Assembly (NCBI RefSeq): GCF_000292915.1
Contig: NC_018513.1
Location: 1,364,001-1,428,000 of the forward strand
Origin: Burkholderia cepacia GG4
Lineage (GTDB): Bacteria; Pseudomonadota; Gammaproteobacteria; Burkholderiales; Burkholderiaceae
Direction: 5' to 3'
Length of the DNA stretch: 64,000 nt
Part shown: positions 26,107 to 35,532 of the stretch, in pieces
Layout: the number at the start of each line of letters is the position of its first letter
Numbering within the stretch: the stretch's first letter is position 1
The notes under the pieces: generated by a model
What the model saw: the letters and a program-made list of their open reading frames with translations, nothing else
The model's database searches: none
What the model was told of the DNA's origin: nothing
Made by a program: the position numbers and the translations under genes

Positions 26107-26152
26107 GCGGCGACATTGCGATTCACCGGATTCACCAATATCTGACCGACCT

Positions 26153-27679
26153 ATGAAGCCGATCTGGATAGTAGACGACGACCAATCGATCCGCTGGGTG
26201 CTCGAAAAGGCGCTCGCCCGGGACAGCTTCGCGACGAAGAGCTTCGCGAACGTGCGCGACGCGCTGGCCGCGCTCGACCACGAGACACCGCAGGTGCTGG
26301 TGTCCGACATCCGGATGCCGGGCGGTTCCGGCCTCGAGTTGCTGCAGGCGATGCACGAGCGCCTGCCGGGCCTGCCCGTCATCATCATGACGGCGTTCTC
26401 CGATCTCGATAGCGCCGTCGCGGCGTTCCAGGGCGGCGCGTTCGAATATCTCGCGAAGCCGTTCGACGTCGACAAGGCGGTCGAGCTGATCCGCCGCGCG
26501 GTCGAGGAAAGCCTGCGCGCCGGCGCGCCGCAGGACGAGCGTGTCGCCGAGGCGCCCGAGATGCTCGGCCAGGCGCCCGCGATGCAGGACATGTTCCGCG
26601 CGATCGGCCGCCTGTCGCATTCGGCCGCGACCGTGCTCATCACGGGTGAATCGGGCACCGGCAAGGAGCTCGTCGCGCGTGCGCTGCACCGCCATAGCCC
26701 ACGGGCGAGCGGGCCGTTCATCGCGCTGAACACGGCCGCGATTCCGAAGGACCTGCTCGAATCCGAACTGTTCGGCCACGAGCGCGGCGCGTTCACCGGC
26801 GCGCAGACGACGCGCCAGGGCCGCTTCGAGCAGGCCGAGAACGGCACGCTGTTCCTCGACGAAATCGGCGACATGCCGTTCGATCTGCAGACGCGCCTGT
26901 TGCGCGTGCTGTCGGACGGCCAGTTCTATCGGGTCGGCGGCCACAACCCGCTGCGCGCGAACGTGCGCGTGATCGCCGCGACGCACCAGAATCTGGAGTC
27001 GCGCGTGCGGCAGGGGCTGTTCCGCGAGGACCTTTACCACCGGCTCAACGTGATCCGGCTGCGCCTGCCGCCGCTGCGTGAACGTAGTGAGGACATCGCG
27101 CTGCTCACGCGCCACTTCCTGCAGAAGAGCGCGCGCGATCTCGGCGTCGAGCCGAAGCGGGTGTCCGACGAGGCGCTGGCCTATCTCACTTCGCTCGCGT
27201 TTCCCGGCAACGTGCGCCAGCTCGAGAATCTCGCGAACTGGCTGACCGTGATGGCGCCCGCGCAGACGGTCGAGATCAAGGACCTGCCACCCGACCTGGT
27301 GCCGGCAGGCGCACCGGTGGTCGCGACGACCGACGGCGCGGATGCACACGGCGGTGGCAACGGTGGCGGGGGCGACGTAGCGCGCGTGCAGCCGGCGGTC
27401 GGCGCGGCACCGTTGACGGCCGTGCCTGTCGCGGCTGCGCCGAACGGCGCGCCGGCCGGTTATCCGATGTGGGAGAACGGGCTGCGCACCGAAGTCGCGC
27501 GGCTGTTGCGCGAGAACTCGACCGACGTGATGGACGAGCTCGCGCGGCGCTTCGAAGCGGCCGTGATCCGCGAGGCGCTCGACTTCACGCGCGGCCGCAA
27601 GGTCGAGGCGGCGGAGCGGCTCGGCATCGGCCGCAACACGATCACGCGCAAGATCCAGGAACTGCATCTGGAGCCGTAA
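26153..27679 (+). CDS. ntrC: Nitrogen regulation response regulator NtrC (sigma-54 activator)
   Basis: Protein of 508 residues. The receiver domain has Asp52 in VSDIRMPGGSG. The AAA+ domain has Walker A GESGTGKELVARAL, the sigma-54 contact loop GAFTGA and Walker B LFLDEIGDMP. A Pro/Ala/Gly-rich linker (about 385-440) is followed by a Fis-type helix-turn-helix with AAERLGIGRNTITRKIQEL. Phosphorylated NtrC binds enhancer dyads and opens sigma-54 promoters. The two boxes upstream of glnA are its likely sites. It follows ntrB by 46 bases with no terminator between. Confidence 0.97.
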   Translation: MKPIWIVDDDQSIRWVLEKALARDSFATKSFANVRDALAALDHETPQVLVSDIRMPGGSGLELLQAMHERLPGLPVIIMTAFSDLDSAVAAFQGGAFEYLAKPFDVDKAVELIRRAVEESLRAGAPQDERVAEAPEMLGQAPAMQDMFRAIGRLSHSAATVLITGESGTGKELVARALHRHSPRASGPFIALNTAAIPKDLLESELFGHERGAFTGAQTTRQGRFEQAENGTLFLDEIGDMPFDLQTRLLRVLSDGQFYRVGGHNPLRANVRVIAATHQNLESRVRQGLFREDLYHRLNVIRLRLPPLRERSEDIALLTRHFLQKSARDLGVEPKRVSDEALAYLTSLAFPGNVRQLENLANWLTVMAPAQTVEIKDLPPDLVPAGAPVVATTDGADAHGGGNGGGGDVARVQPAVGAAPLTAVPVAAAPNGAPAGYPMWENGLRTEVARLLRENSTDVMDELARRFEAAVIREALDFTRGRKVEAAERLGIGRNTITRKIQELHLEP

Positions 27680-27759
27680 GCATCCGTCGCGGCATGCGCG
27701 GGCACCGCGCCTGCCGCGATCGGACATAATCGCGGTTTGCCGTCACGTGCGCATCCGTC

Positions 27760-29886
27760 ATGTCCGATTCCTTCCGCTGGCCCGCCGGGGCCGATCCCTT
27801 CCGTTTTCTCGAAGCGCTCGACAGCAAGCGCGCCCGTGCGTGGGTCGATGAGCAGAACGCGCGCACGCGTGTCGCGCTGCGCGACGACGATGCGTATCGC
27901 GCGCTCACCGCGCGGCTCGCGCAGGCGTACCTGCCGCGCGAACGCCCGGTGATCCCGACCCGCTGGCGCGAGTGGGCGTACGACCTGTGGCAGGACGATC
28001 TCCATCCAAAGGGGTTGTGGCGCCGCGCGCGCTGGGACGACTGGCGCGCCGGCCGGCCCGAGTGGGACACGCTGCTCGACGTCGACGCGCTCGGCGCGGA
28101 CGAGGGCGAGTCATGGGTGTTCGAGCAGGACACGATCCTGTATCCGGACGGTGACCGCGCGTTGCTGTCGCTGTCGCCGGGCGGTGCCGACGCGGTCGTC
28201 GTGCGCGAATTCGACCTCGTGCAGCGCCGTTTCGTCGACGGCGGTTTCACGATCGACGTGCCCGGGAATCACACGATAGGCTGGATCGACCGCGATACCG
28301 TCTACGTGAGCTGGGATCGCGGCGAGGCGCATGCGACCGCCGCCGGCTATCCGTACGAAGCGCGCCGCTGGGTACGCGGCACGCCGCTCGCCGATGCGCC
28401 GGTCGTGTTCCGCGGCGAACCCGACGACATCAGCGCGGGCGCGGGGTTCGATCCGATCGACGGTCGCCACGTCGCGTGGCGCAGTGTCGATTTCTTCGAC
28501 GCGCATGCATACCGGCTGACCGACGCGGGCGAGTGGGCGCGCTACGACGTGCCGACGCATGTCGACGTCGGTTTCTGGGAAGGCTGGCTGATGCTGGAGC
28601 CGCGGCTCGACTGGGACTGCGGCGGCGTGCGTCACGCGGGCGGCTCGCTGCTCGCGATCCGCGAGCAGGCATTCCTCGCCGGGTCGCGCGACCTCACGAC
28701 GCTGTTCGAGCCGCGACCGACGACGTCCGCTTGCACGTGGACGCACACGCGCACGATGCTGATCGCGAGCTGGCTCGACGACGTGCACAACCGCACGATG
28801 CTGTGGCAGCCGCGCCAGTCCGATGACGGCGCGTGGACGTGGGACGCGCGGCCGTTCGAATGGCCGGGCGATGCGCAGATCGACGTCGAGCCGGTCGAGT
28901 CCACGCTGAACGACGACGTGTACGTGGACGTCGATACCTATCTCGATCCGCCCGAATGCTGGCTTGCCGATCTGGCCGATCGCGCAGCCGATGCGCCGTC
29001 GCGTCGCGTGCTGCTCGACCGTCCGCCGGTGCGCTTCGATGCGGCCGGGCTCGTCGTGCGTCGCGCGAATGCCCGCTCGCGCGACGGCACGGTCGTGCCG
29101 TACACGCTGATCGGGCCGCGGGACGCACTCGATGGACTCGATGCGCCGGATCACCCCGACCGCAGCGCCCGTGTCGCGCGGCCGTGTCTGCTGTCAGGCT
29201 ATGGCGGGTTCGCGATTCCGAACCTGCCGGGCTATAGCGACGCGCTCGGCATCGCGTGGCTCGAACGCGGCGGTGTCGCCGCGTTCGCACACATCCGCGG
29301 CGGTGGCGAATTCGGACCGGGCTGGCATGTCGACGCGCAACGCGAGCATCGGCAACGTTCGTTCGACGACTTCATCGCGGTGGCCGAGGACCTGATCCGC
29401 ACCGGCGTGACGACGCCCGCGCAGCTCGGCATCGAGGGCGGCAGCAACGGCGGGCTGCTGGTCGGCGCATGCATGGTGCAGCGTCCGGAGCTGTTCGGCG
29501 CGGTGCTGTGTCGCGTGCCGCTGCTCGACATGCGGCGCTATCCGAAGCTGCACGCGGGCGCCGCATGGCTCGACGAGTACGGCGATCCGGACGATCCGCG
29601 CGAGGGCGCGGCGCTTGCCGCCTATTCGCCGTATCACCGCGTGAGCGACGGCGTCGTGTATCCGCCGCTGCTGCTGACGACGTCGACGCGCGACGACCGC
29701 GTGCATCCCGCGCATGCGCGCAAGATGGCCGCGCGCATGCATGCGCTCGGACACGAACGGGTGTGGTACTGGGAGAACACCGACGGCGGCCACGGCAGTG
29801 CCGACGATCTCGAACGCGCCGAATCGGACGCGGCGGAATTCGGTTTCCTGTGGGCCCATCTCGGGCCCGCGCCCGCGCGCAGTTGA
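27760..29886 (+). CDS. Prolyl oligopeptidase family serine peptidase (S9A)
   Basis: Protein of 708 residues with the S9 layout. An N-terminal beta-propeller covers about residues 60-410. The alpha/beta-hydrolase domain follows, with IRGGGEFGPGWHVDAQ and the nucleophile Ser562 in EGGSNGGLLVG. The catalytic Asp is in STRDDRVHPAHARKM and the His in DGGHGSADD near the C-terminus. Such enzymes cut short peptides after proline. No signal peptide is evident, so it is probably cytoplasmic. It stands alone between ntrC and xthA. Some relatives act as acylaminoacyl or oligopeptidase B-like enzymes, so cleavage specificity is inferred. Confidence 0.9.
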   Translation: MSDSFRWPAGADPFRFLEALDSKRARAWVDEQNARTRVALRDDDAYRALTARLAQAYLPRERPVIPTRWREWAYDLWQDDLHPKGLWRRARWDDWRAGRPEWDTLLDVDALGADEGESWVFEQDTILYPDGDRALLSLSPGGADAVVVREFDLVQRRFVDGGFTIDVPGNHTIGWIDRDTVYVSWDRGEAHATAAGYPYEARRWVRGTPLADAPVVFRGEPDDISAGAGFDPIDGRHVAWRSVDFFDAHAYRLTDAGEWARYDVPTHVDVGFWEGWLMLEPRLDWDCGGVRHAGGSLLAIREQAFLAGSRDLTTLFEPRPTTSACTWTHTRTMLIASWLDDVHNRTMLWQPRQSDDGAWTWDARPFEWPGDAQIDVEPVESTLNDDVYVDVDTYLDPPECWLADLADRAADAPSRRVLLDRPPVRFDAAGLVVRRANARSRDGTVVPYTLIGPRDALDGLDAPDHPDRSARVARPCLLSGYGGFAIPNLPGYSDALGIAWLERGGVAAFAHIRGGGEFGPGWHVDAQREHRQRSFDDFIAVAEDLIRTGVTTPAQLGIEGGSNGGLLVGACMVQRPELFGAVLCRVPLLDMRRYPKLHAGAAWLDEYGDPDDPREGAALAAYSPYHRVSDGVVYPPLLLTTSTRDDRVHPAHARKMAARMHALGHERVWYWENTDGGHGSADDLERAESDAAEFGFLWAHLGPAPARS

Positions 29887-29914
29887 GCGCGGGCGTGAGC
29901 GGGTGGGGAGGGGC

Positions 29915-30691
29915 TCAGCCGACGATCGCGACGACGGGCGTGTGGTCGGACGGCTGTTCCCACGTGCGCGGCGTACGGTCCACCTCGCACGACGTGCAGG
30001 TTGCGGCGAGCGCCGGCGACAGCAGGATGTGGTCGATGCGCAGCCCGGCGTTGCGGCGGAACGCGAACATCCGGTAGTCCCACCACGTGAAGGTCTTCTC
30101 CGGTTGCTCGAAGCGGCGGAATGCATCGACGAAGCCGAGCTCGATCAGCTTCGCGAAGTGCGCGCGTTCCTGCGGCGACACGAGGTTCTGGCCTTCCCAT
30201 TTCGCCGGGTCGTGCACGTCGCGGTCTTCCGGCGCGATGTTGAAGTCGCCGAGCAGCGCGAGCTTCGGGTAGCGCTGCATCTCGGTGCTCAGCCATGCCT
30301 GCAGTGCGTCGAGCCACTGCATCTTGTAGACGAACTTGTCGGAGTCGGGGGCCTGGCCGTTCGGGAAATACGCGGACACGATGCGTACGCCGTCGACTGT
30401 CACGGCCACCACGCGCTGCTGCGGATCGTCGAAGCCGGGGATGTTGCGCACGACGTCCGATTCGTCGACGGCGAGCGTGTCGCGCACGAGGATCGCGACG
30501 CCGTTGTAGGTCTTCTGACCGGTGAACCAGCTGCGGTAGCCGGCTGCCTCGAGATCGGCGCGTGGATATTTCTCGTCCGGCAGCTTCAGTTCCTGCAGGC
30601 ACAGCACGTCGGTTCCGCTTTGCGCGAGCCAGTCGAGCACGTGCTGCTTGCGGACGTTGAGCGAGTTGACGTTCCAGGTGGCGATTTTCAT
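29915..30691 (-). CDS. xthA: Exodeoxyribonuclease III
   Basis: Protein of 258 residues, starting MKIATWNVNSLNVRKQHVLD, the exact XthA beginning. I chose the ATG at 30691 because the extra upstream frame has no family similarity. It also has CLQELKLPDEKYP (metal-binding Glu), VSAYFPNGQ, LGDFNIAPEDRDVHDP (catalytic Asp and Asn) and PSDHTPVVA (catalytic His). It acts as AP endonuclease and 3'-5' exonuclease in base excision repair. It is convergent with the peptidase gene and divergent from tRNA-fMet. Confidence 0.96.
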   Translation of the reverse strand: MKIATWNVNSLNVRKQHVLDWLAQSGTDVLCLQELKLPDEKYPRADLEAAGYRSWFTGQKTYNGVAILVRDTLAVDESDVVRNIPGFDDPQQRVVAVTVDGVRIVSAYFPNGQAPDSDKFVYKMQWLDALQAWLSTEMQRYPKLALLGDFNIAPEDRDVHDPAKWEGQNLVSPQERAHFAKLIELGFVDAFRRFEQPEKTFTWWDYRMFAFRRNAGLRIDHILLSPALAATCTSCEVDRTPRTWEQPSDHTPVVAIVG

Positions 30692-30831
30692 GAACGGGAG
30701 TGCGTGCGGGGTGAATGCGAAGGCCGCCATCTTACCGCGAGCACGGGGCGCGAACGCGCGCGATGCGCAACGCGAAGCGGGCGGCGTGCATCGCGACGGC
30801 GGCCGCTCGCGAAGAAATTGTGACAAAAGTG

Positions 30832-30860
30832 TTGACGTGAGTACTTCCTCACCCTATAAT
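30832..30860 (+). promoter_or_regulatory. Strong sigma-70 promoter of tRNA-fMet
   Basis: TTGACG, 17-base spacer, TATAAT, ending 12 bases before the tRNA. It is one of the closest matches to consensus in the window, as expected for a stable RNA gene. Confidence 0.9.
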
Positions 30861-30872
30861 TTATTTCTCTGA

Positions 30873-30949
<77 letters not shown>

Positions 30950-31002
30950 AGCACACCAGACGATGTGCTGCGCAAGTGACCGATGCGCGCTTCGTCGACA
31001 AG

Positions 31003-31029
31003 AACCCGGCTCCGTGCCGGGTTTTTTGT
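31003..31029 (+). terminator. Intrinsic terminator of tRNA-fMet
   Basis: Stem AACCCGGC with GCCGGGTT, followed by TTTTTG. It lies about 55 bases after the tRNA and overlaps the end of the racemase gene region on the other strand. Confidence 0.85.
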
Positions 31030-31031
31030 TT

Positions 31032-31724
31032 TCAGCCCGCCGCCCACTCGACCGCGGCCTTAGCATGCAGCGCGGTCGTATCGAACACCGGCAGCGGTGA
31101 ATCCTCCGCGCCGATCAGCAGCGTGATTTCCGTGCATCCGAGAATCACGGCCTGCGCGCCGCGCTTCGCCAGTTCGTCGATGATCGCCATGTAGGTCGCG
31201 CGCGACCCGGCATCGATGACACCGTGACACAGCTCGTCGTAGATGATCCGGTGCACGTCGTTGCGCGCGGGTTCGTCCGGCACCAGCACGTCGAGGCCGA
31301 ACTTGTCGCGCAGACGCTTCGCATAGAACGGCAGTTCCATCGTGTAACGCGTGCCGAGCAGCGCGACGCGCTCGACGCCGGCGGCGCGCAGCGCGGCGCC
31401 GGTCGGATCGGCGATGTGCAGGAACGGCAGCGACACTGCAGCCTCGATTGCGCCGTGCACGCGGTGCATCGTGTTGGTCGTCAGCACGACGAGATCGGCG
31501 CCGGCCGCTTCGAGCTGACGCGCGGCATCGGCCATCCGTTCGCCGAGTGCCGGCCAGTCGTGCGTGCGCTGCAAAGCTTCGATTTCCGCGAAATCCACTG
31601 TGACCAGCACGCTCTTCGCGTTGTGATGCCCGCCGTGCAGCGCCTTCGAATGGCGATTGATCAGCCGGTAATACTCGGCCGACGATTCCCAGCTCATCCC
31701 GCCGATCAACCCGATCGTCTTCAT
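31032..31724 (-). CDS. L-aspartate/glutamate-specific racemase (YgeA/L-DER type)
   Basis: Protein of 230 residues, starting MKTIGLIGGMSWESSAEYY as in E. coli YgeA. The active-site pair is Thr83 (VLTTNTMH) and Cys197 (LGCTEITLL). The same atypical Thr83/Cys197 pair is known for E. coli L-DER, which works with L-aspartate and L-glutamate rather than with both enantiomers equally. It is cytoplasmic and probably supplies D-amino acids or takes part in their turnover. It ends against the tRNA-fMet terminator and is divergent from dinB. Confidence 0.9.
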   Translation of the reverse strand: MKTIGLIGGMSWESSAEYYRLINRHSKALHGGHHNAKSVLVTVDFAEIEALQRTHDWPALGERMADAARQLEAAGADLVVLTTNTMHRVHGAIEAAVSLPFLHIADPTGAALRAAGVERVALLGTRYTMELPFYAKRLRDKFGLDVLVPDEPARNDVHRIIYDELCHGVIDAGSRATYMAIIDELAKRGAQAVILGCTEITLLIGAEDSPLPVFDTTALHAKAAVEWAAG

Positions 31725-31922
31725 CCGTCACCTGTGCATTTCGTATCTCGTGGCAGACGAGTATAGGGGGCGTCCCGTGCGCGCGGCGGTACGATCCGCG
31801 CGAAGCGGACCGGTACGGTGCGACCGGCCGGGGCTGACGGCCGGCGGTGGCCGGGGAGTGCGGGAGGGTCTCCGGGCGGCCGGCTGCGCCCGGCGGCGGC
31901 CGAACGTGGCAGCACGCGACAG

Positions 31923-31951
31923 TTGAAACGATCACTGTGTTTTTGTACAGT
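31923..31951 (+). promoter_or_regulatory. dinB promoter with overlapping SOS (LexA) box
   Basis: TTGAAA (31923-31928), 17-base spacer, TACAGT (31946-31951). Inside it, CTGT-N8-ACAG at 31935-31950 is an exact LexA half-site pair that covers the spacer and -10. LexA bound here would block the promoter, so dinB should be DNA-damage induced. Confidence 0.85.
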
Positions 31952-31960
31952 ATCGGCACC

Positions 31961-33124
31961 GTGAATCCGACCATCATCCCGCCTGCCGATCCGGCCGTGC
32001 CGCCGCCCGGCGACGCGCCGCCGCGCGTGCGCAAGATCATCCATTGCGATTGCGACTGCTTCTACGCGTCGGTGGAGATGCGCGACGACCCGTCGCTGCG
32101 CAACCGGCCGATCGCGGTCGGCGGCCGGCCCGATCAGCGCGGGGTGATCGCGACCTGCAACTACGAGGCACGGCGCTACGGCGTGCATTCGGCGATGTCG
32201 TCGGCGCTCGCGATGCGCAAGTGTCCGGACCTGCTGATCCTGCCGTCCGCGATGGACAAGTACCGTGCGGCGTCGCGGCAGATCATGGCGATCTACCGCG
32301 ACTACACGCACGACGTCGAGCCGCTGTCGCTCGACGAGGCGTACCTCGACGTCAGCGGTTCCGAACTGTGCCAGGGCAGCGCGACGCTGATTGCGCGGGA
32401 GATCCGCCAACGTGTGTACGACACGGTCGGCGTGACGGTGTCGGCGGGCGTCGCGCCGAACAAGTTCATCGCGAAGATCGCGTCCGACTGGAACAAGCCC
32501 GACGGCCTGTTCGTGGTGCGCCCGCATGAGGTCGACGCGTTCGTCGCAGCGCTGCCGGTGCGCAAGCTGCACGGTGTCGGCAAGGTGACGGCCACGCGCC
32601 TCGACCGGCTCGGCATCCAGACCTGCGCGCAGTTGCGCGACTGGTCGCTGATCGACCTGCATCGCGAGTTCGGCGCGTTCGGCCGGCGGCTGTACCAGTT
32701 GTCGCGCGGCATCGACGAGCGGCCGGTAGAGGCCGACCAGGAGCGCAAGTCGGTCAGCGTCGAGACGACCTACGTGACCGACCTGACGACGCTCGAGCAA
32801 TGCGCGGAAGAGATCCGCCGCCTCGTCGTGCAGCTCGACGCACGCATCGCGCGCGCGGGCGCCGCGCGCGCGATCCGCAAGCTGTACGTGAAGATCCGCT
32901 TCGCCGATTTCCAGCGCACGACGGTCGAATGCGTGGCCGATGCGACGAATGAGCGGACGGCCGTCACGCTGCTCGCGAAGGGGCTGCAGCGGCGCGCGCA
33001 GGCCGTGCGGCTGCTCGGTGTCGGCGTGCGCATCGACGAGGACACGGCCGAGCGTCACGGGCAGTTCTCGCTGTTCGACGACGAAGCTGGCGAAGCCGCC
33101 GGCAACGAAACGCCGGCGCCGTGA
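31961..33124 (+). CDS. dinB: DNA polymerase IV (Y-family translesion polymerase)
   Basis: Protein of 387 residues from the GTG at 31961. Key features are IIHCDCDCFYASVEMRDD (metal-binding Asp), YEARRYGVHSAMSSA, PLSLDEAYLDVSG (catalytic Asp-Glu), and VSAGVAPNKFIAKIASDW. The C-terminus QFSLFDDE resembles the beta-clamp binding motif. The polymerase copies past damaged bases. An SOS box and promoter lie directly upstream. The predicted transcription start is about three bases before the GTG, so the mRNA would be nearly leaderless. Later GTG codons near 31998 and 32029 are alternatives, since no ribosome binding site settles the start. Confidence 0.92.
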   Translation: MNPTIIPPADPAVPPPGDAPPRVRKIIHCDCDCFYASVEMRDDPSLRNRPIAVGGRPDQRGVIATCNYEARRYGVHSAMSSALAMRKCPDLLILPSAMDKYRAASRQIMAIYRDYTHDVEPLSLDEAYLDVSGSELCQGSATLIAREIRQRVYDTVGVTVSAGVAPNKFIAKIASDWNKPDGLFVVRPHEVDAFVAALPVRKLHGVGKVTATRLDRLGIQTCAQLRDWSLIDLHREFGAFGRRLYQLSRGIDERPVEADQERKSVSVETTYVTDLTTLEQCAEEIRRLVVQLDARIARAGAARAIRKLYVKIRFADFQRTTVECVADATNERTAVTLLAKGLQRRAQAVRLLGVGVRIDEDTAERHGQFSLFDDEAGEAAGNETPAP

Positions 33125-33153
33125 AAAAAGGCACCGCCGAAGCGGTGCCTTTC
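33124..33153 (-). terminator. Terminator between convergent dinB and prlC
   Basis: Stem GGCACCGC/GCGGTGCC with a CGAA loop, flanked by AAAAAA on the left, which reads as a T run for the minus-strand prlC transcript. On the plus strand only TTT follows, so it acts less well for dinB. Confidence 0.8.
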
Positions 33154-33187
33154 GATGCAGCAGGACGAACCGGGCAGGGCCGCGCGC

Positions 33188-35275
33188 TCAGTGCGCGGGA
33201 GCGGCCATCCCGTTGTGACGCAGCAGCGCGTCGATTTCCGGCTCGCGGCCGCGGAACGCCTTGAACGAATCCATCGCCGGGCGGCTGCCGCCAACCTCGA
33301 GGATCTCGCGGCGATAGCGCGTGCCGGTCGCCGCGTCGAGCACGCTGCCGCTTGCGGCGGCCGCTTCCTCGAACGCCGCGTACGCATCGGCCGACAGCAC
33401 CTCGGCCCACTTGTAGCTGTAGTAGCCGGCCGCATAGCCGCCCGCGAAGATGTGGCTGAAGGTGTTCGGCCAGCGCGAGAACGCGGCCTGCGGGATCACG
33501 TGGTAGCGCTCGTTGATCTCGCGCGCGAACGCGTTCACGCCGGTCGCGCCCGCCGGGTCGAAGTCGACGTGCAGCAGCATGTCGAACATCGAGAACACGA
33601 TCTGGCGCAGCGTGCCGAGCCCGCTCTGGAAATTCTTGGCGGCGATCATCTTGTCGAACAGCTCGCGCGGCAGCGTGGCGCCCGTGTCGATGTGCGACGA
33701 CATCGACGACAGCACGTCCCATTCCCAGCAGAAGTTTTCCATGAACTGCGACGGCAGCTCGACCGCATCCCATTCGACGCCGTTGATGCCCGACACGCCG
33801 AGTTCGTCGACGCGCGTGAGCATGTGATGCAGCCCGTGGCCGAATTCATGGAACAGCGTGATGACTTCGTCGTGCGTGAAGCATGCGGGCTTGCCGCCGA
33901 CCGGCGCCGAGAAGTTGCAGGTCAGGTACGCGACCGGCGTCTGCACGGTGCTGCCGCGCTTCGCGCGCGCCCGCGCATCGTCCATCCACGCGCCGCCGCG
34001 CTTGCCTTCGCGGGCATACAGGTCGAGATAGAACTGCGCGACGAGCGAGCCGTCGCGGTTCTCGACGCGGAAAAAGCGCACGTCCTTGTGCCACACCGGT
34101 GCATCGTCCGGCTTGATCCGCACGCCGAACAGCGTTTCGGTGACGGTGAACAGGCCCTTCAGCACGGCCGGTTCCGGGAAGTACTGCTTGACCTCGTTTT
34201 CCGAGAACGCATAGCGCTGCTGGCGCAGCCGTTCGGCCGCGAACGCGATGTCCCACGGCGCGTGTTCGGTCAGGCCGAGTTCCTTCGCGGCGAATGCGCG
34301 CAGTTCGTCCCAGTCCTTGTCGGCGTGCGGGCGCGCGCGCGTCGCGAGATCCTCGAGGAATGCGATCACCTGCTGCGGCGATTCGGCCATCTTCGGCGCG
34401 AGCGACACTTCGGCGAAGTTGCGGTAGCCGAGCATCTGCGCCTCTTCACGGCGCAGCTTCAGCTCGTCGGCGACGATCGCCGTGTTGTCCCACTCGGCCT
34501 TGCCGTCGCCGTACTGCGGCCCGAGTTCGGACGCGCGCGTCGCATACGCGCGATACAGCGTCTCGCGCATCGCGCGGTTTTCGGCGTACTGCAGCACCGG
34601 GAAGTAGGACGGGAAGTGCAGCGTGAATTTCCAGCCTTCCTTGCCTTCCTTTTGCGCGGCTTCGCGGGCCGCTTCGATCGCGTCGCCCGGCAGGCCGGCC
34701 AGTTCGGCCTCGTCCTGCGCGAAATACGCATACGCGTTGGTTGCGTCGAGCACGTGGTCGGAGAACGCCTTCGACAGCGCGGCCTGCTGTTCCTGCAGTT
34801 CCGCGAAGCGCGGCTTCTCGTCCTCGGGCAGTTCGGCGCCCGACAGGCGGAAGTCGCGCAATGCGTTGTCGAGGATCTTCTTGCGCTCGGCGGACAGCGT
34901 CGCGTATTCGGCGCCCGCGGCGATCGCCTTGTACTTTTCGTACAGCGCGAGGTTCTGGCCGACGCTCGACCAGAATTCGGTCACGCGCGGCAGGTTCTCG
35001 CCGTATGCGGCGCGCAGTTCCGGCGTATCGGCGACCGCGTTCAGGTGGCCGACGACGCCCCATGCGCGCCCGAGCGGCTCCGTCGCCTGCTCGACCGTCT
35101 CGACGATCTCGGCCCAGGTCGCCGGCGTCGCCGGCGCGCTCGCGGTGTCGACCGCGCGATTGGCGGCGTCGAGCAGCGTGTCGAGCGCGGGCGTCACGTG
35201 TTCCGGGCGAATCTCGCCGAAGCGGGGCAGGCCGGAGAAATCGAGGAGCGGATTGGTGTTGGCGCTGGCGGACAT
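33188..35275 (-). CDS. prlC: Oligopeptidase A (M3 family metallopeptidase)
   Basis: Protein of 695 residues, near the usual 680. It starts MSASANTNPLLDFSGLPRF, and I chose the ATG at 35275 because AGGGAG lies 7 bases upstream. The zinc site is TLFHEFGHGLHHML, with the third ligand Glu about 28 residues later in MENFCWEWD. It degrades small peptides, including cleaved signal peptides, in the cytoplasm. It is transcribed on the same strand as folD but separated by 257 bases, with prlC upstream of nothing else on its strand here. Confidence 0.95.
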   Translation of the reverse strand: MSASANTNPLLDFSGLPRFGEIRPEHVTPALDTLLDAANRAVDTASAPATPATWAEIVETVEQATEPLGRAWGVVGHLNAVADTPELRAAYGENLPRVTEFWSSVGQNLALYEKYKAIAAGAEYATLSAERKKILDNALRDFRLSGAELPEDEKPRFAELQEQQAALSKAFSDHVLDATNAYAYFAQDEAELAGLPGDAIEAAREAAQKEGKEGWKFTLHFPSYFPVLQYAENRAMRETLYRAYATRASELGPQYGDGKAEWDNTAIVADELKLRREEAQMLGYRNFAEVSLAPKMAESPQQVIAFLEDLATRARPHADKDWDELRAFAAKELGLTEHAPWDIAFAAERLRQQRYAFSENEVKQYFPEPAVLKGLFTVTETLFGVRIKPDDAPVWHKDVRFFRVENRDGSLVAQFYLDLYAREGKRGGAWMDDARARAKRGSTVQTPVAYLTCNFSAPVGGKPACFTHDEVITLFHEFGHGLHHMLTRVDELGVSGINGVEWDAVELPSQFMENFCWEWDVLSSMSSHIDTGATLPRELFDKMIAAKNFQSGLGTLRQIVFSMFDMLLHVDFDPAGATGVNAFAREINERYHVIPQAAFSRWPNTFSHIFAGGYAAGYYSYKWAEVLSADAYAAFEEAAAASGSVLDAATGTRYRREILEVGGSRPAMDSFKAFRGREPEIDALLRHNGMAAPAH

Positions 35276-35532
35276 TAAGACTCCCTGTCTGTTGCCGGAT
35301 GAACCGGGGTGAAAAGGGTGAGGCGCGATGCGGCCGCGCCCGATATCGACATTATTGGGGCGCATCGCGCGCTTTCCAATCGTTAGTTTCTAACGACGCG
35401 ATTGGGGCGGTTGAGCGGGGGCGGATCCGGGCGAAACGCGGTGTGGCAGCGTGACAGTGTGGCGACGCGGCCGCGATGGCGACCGGCGAGACGCCGGCGC
35501 ACGAATGCGCGCCGGCTGGACGGGCAGGGCGA

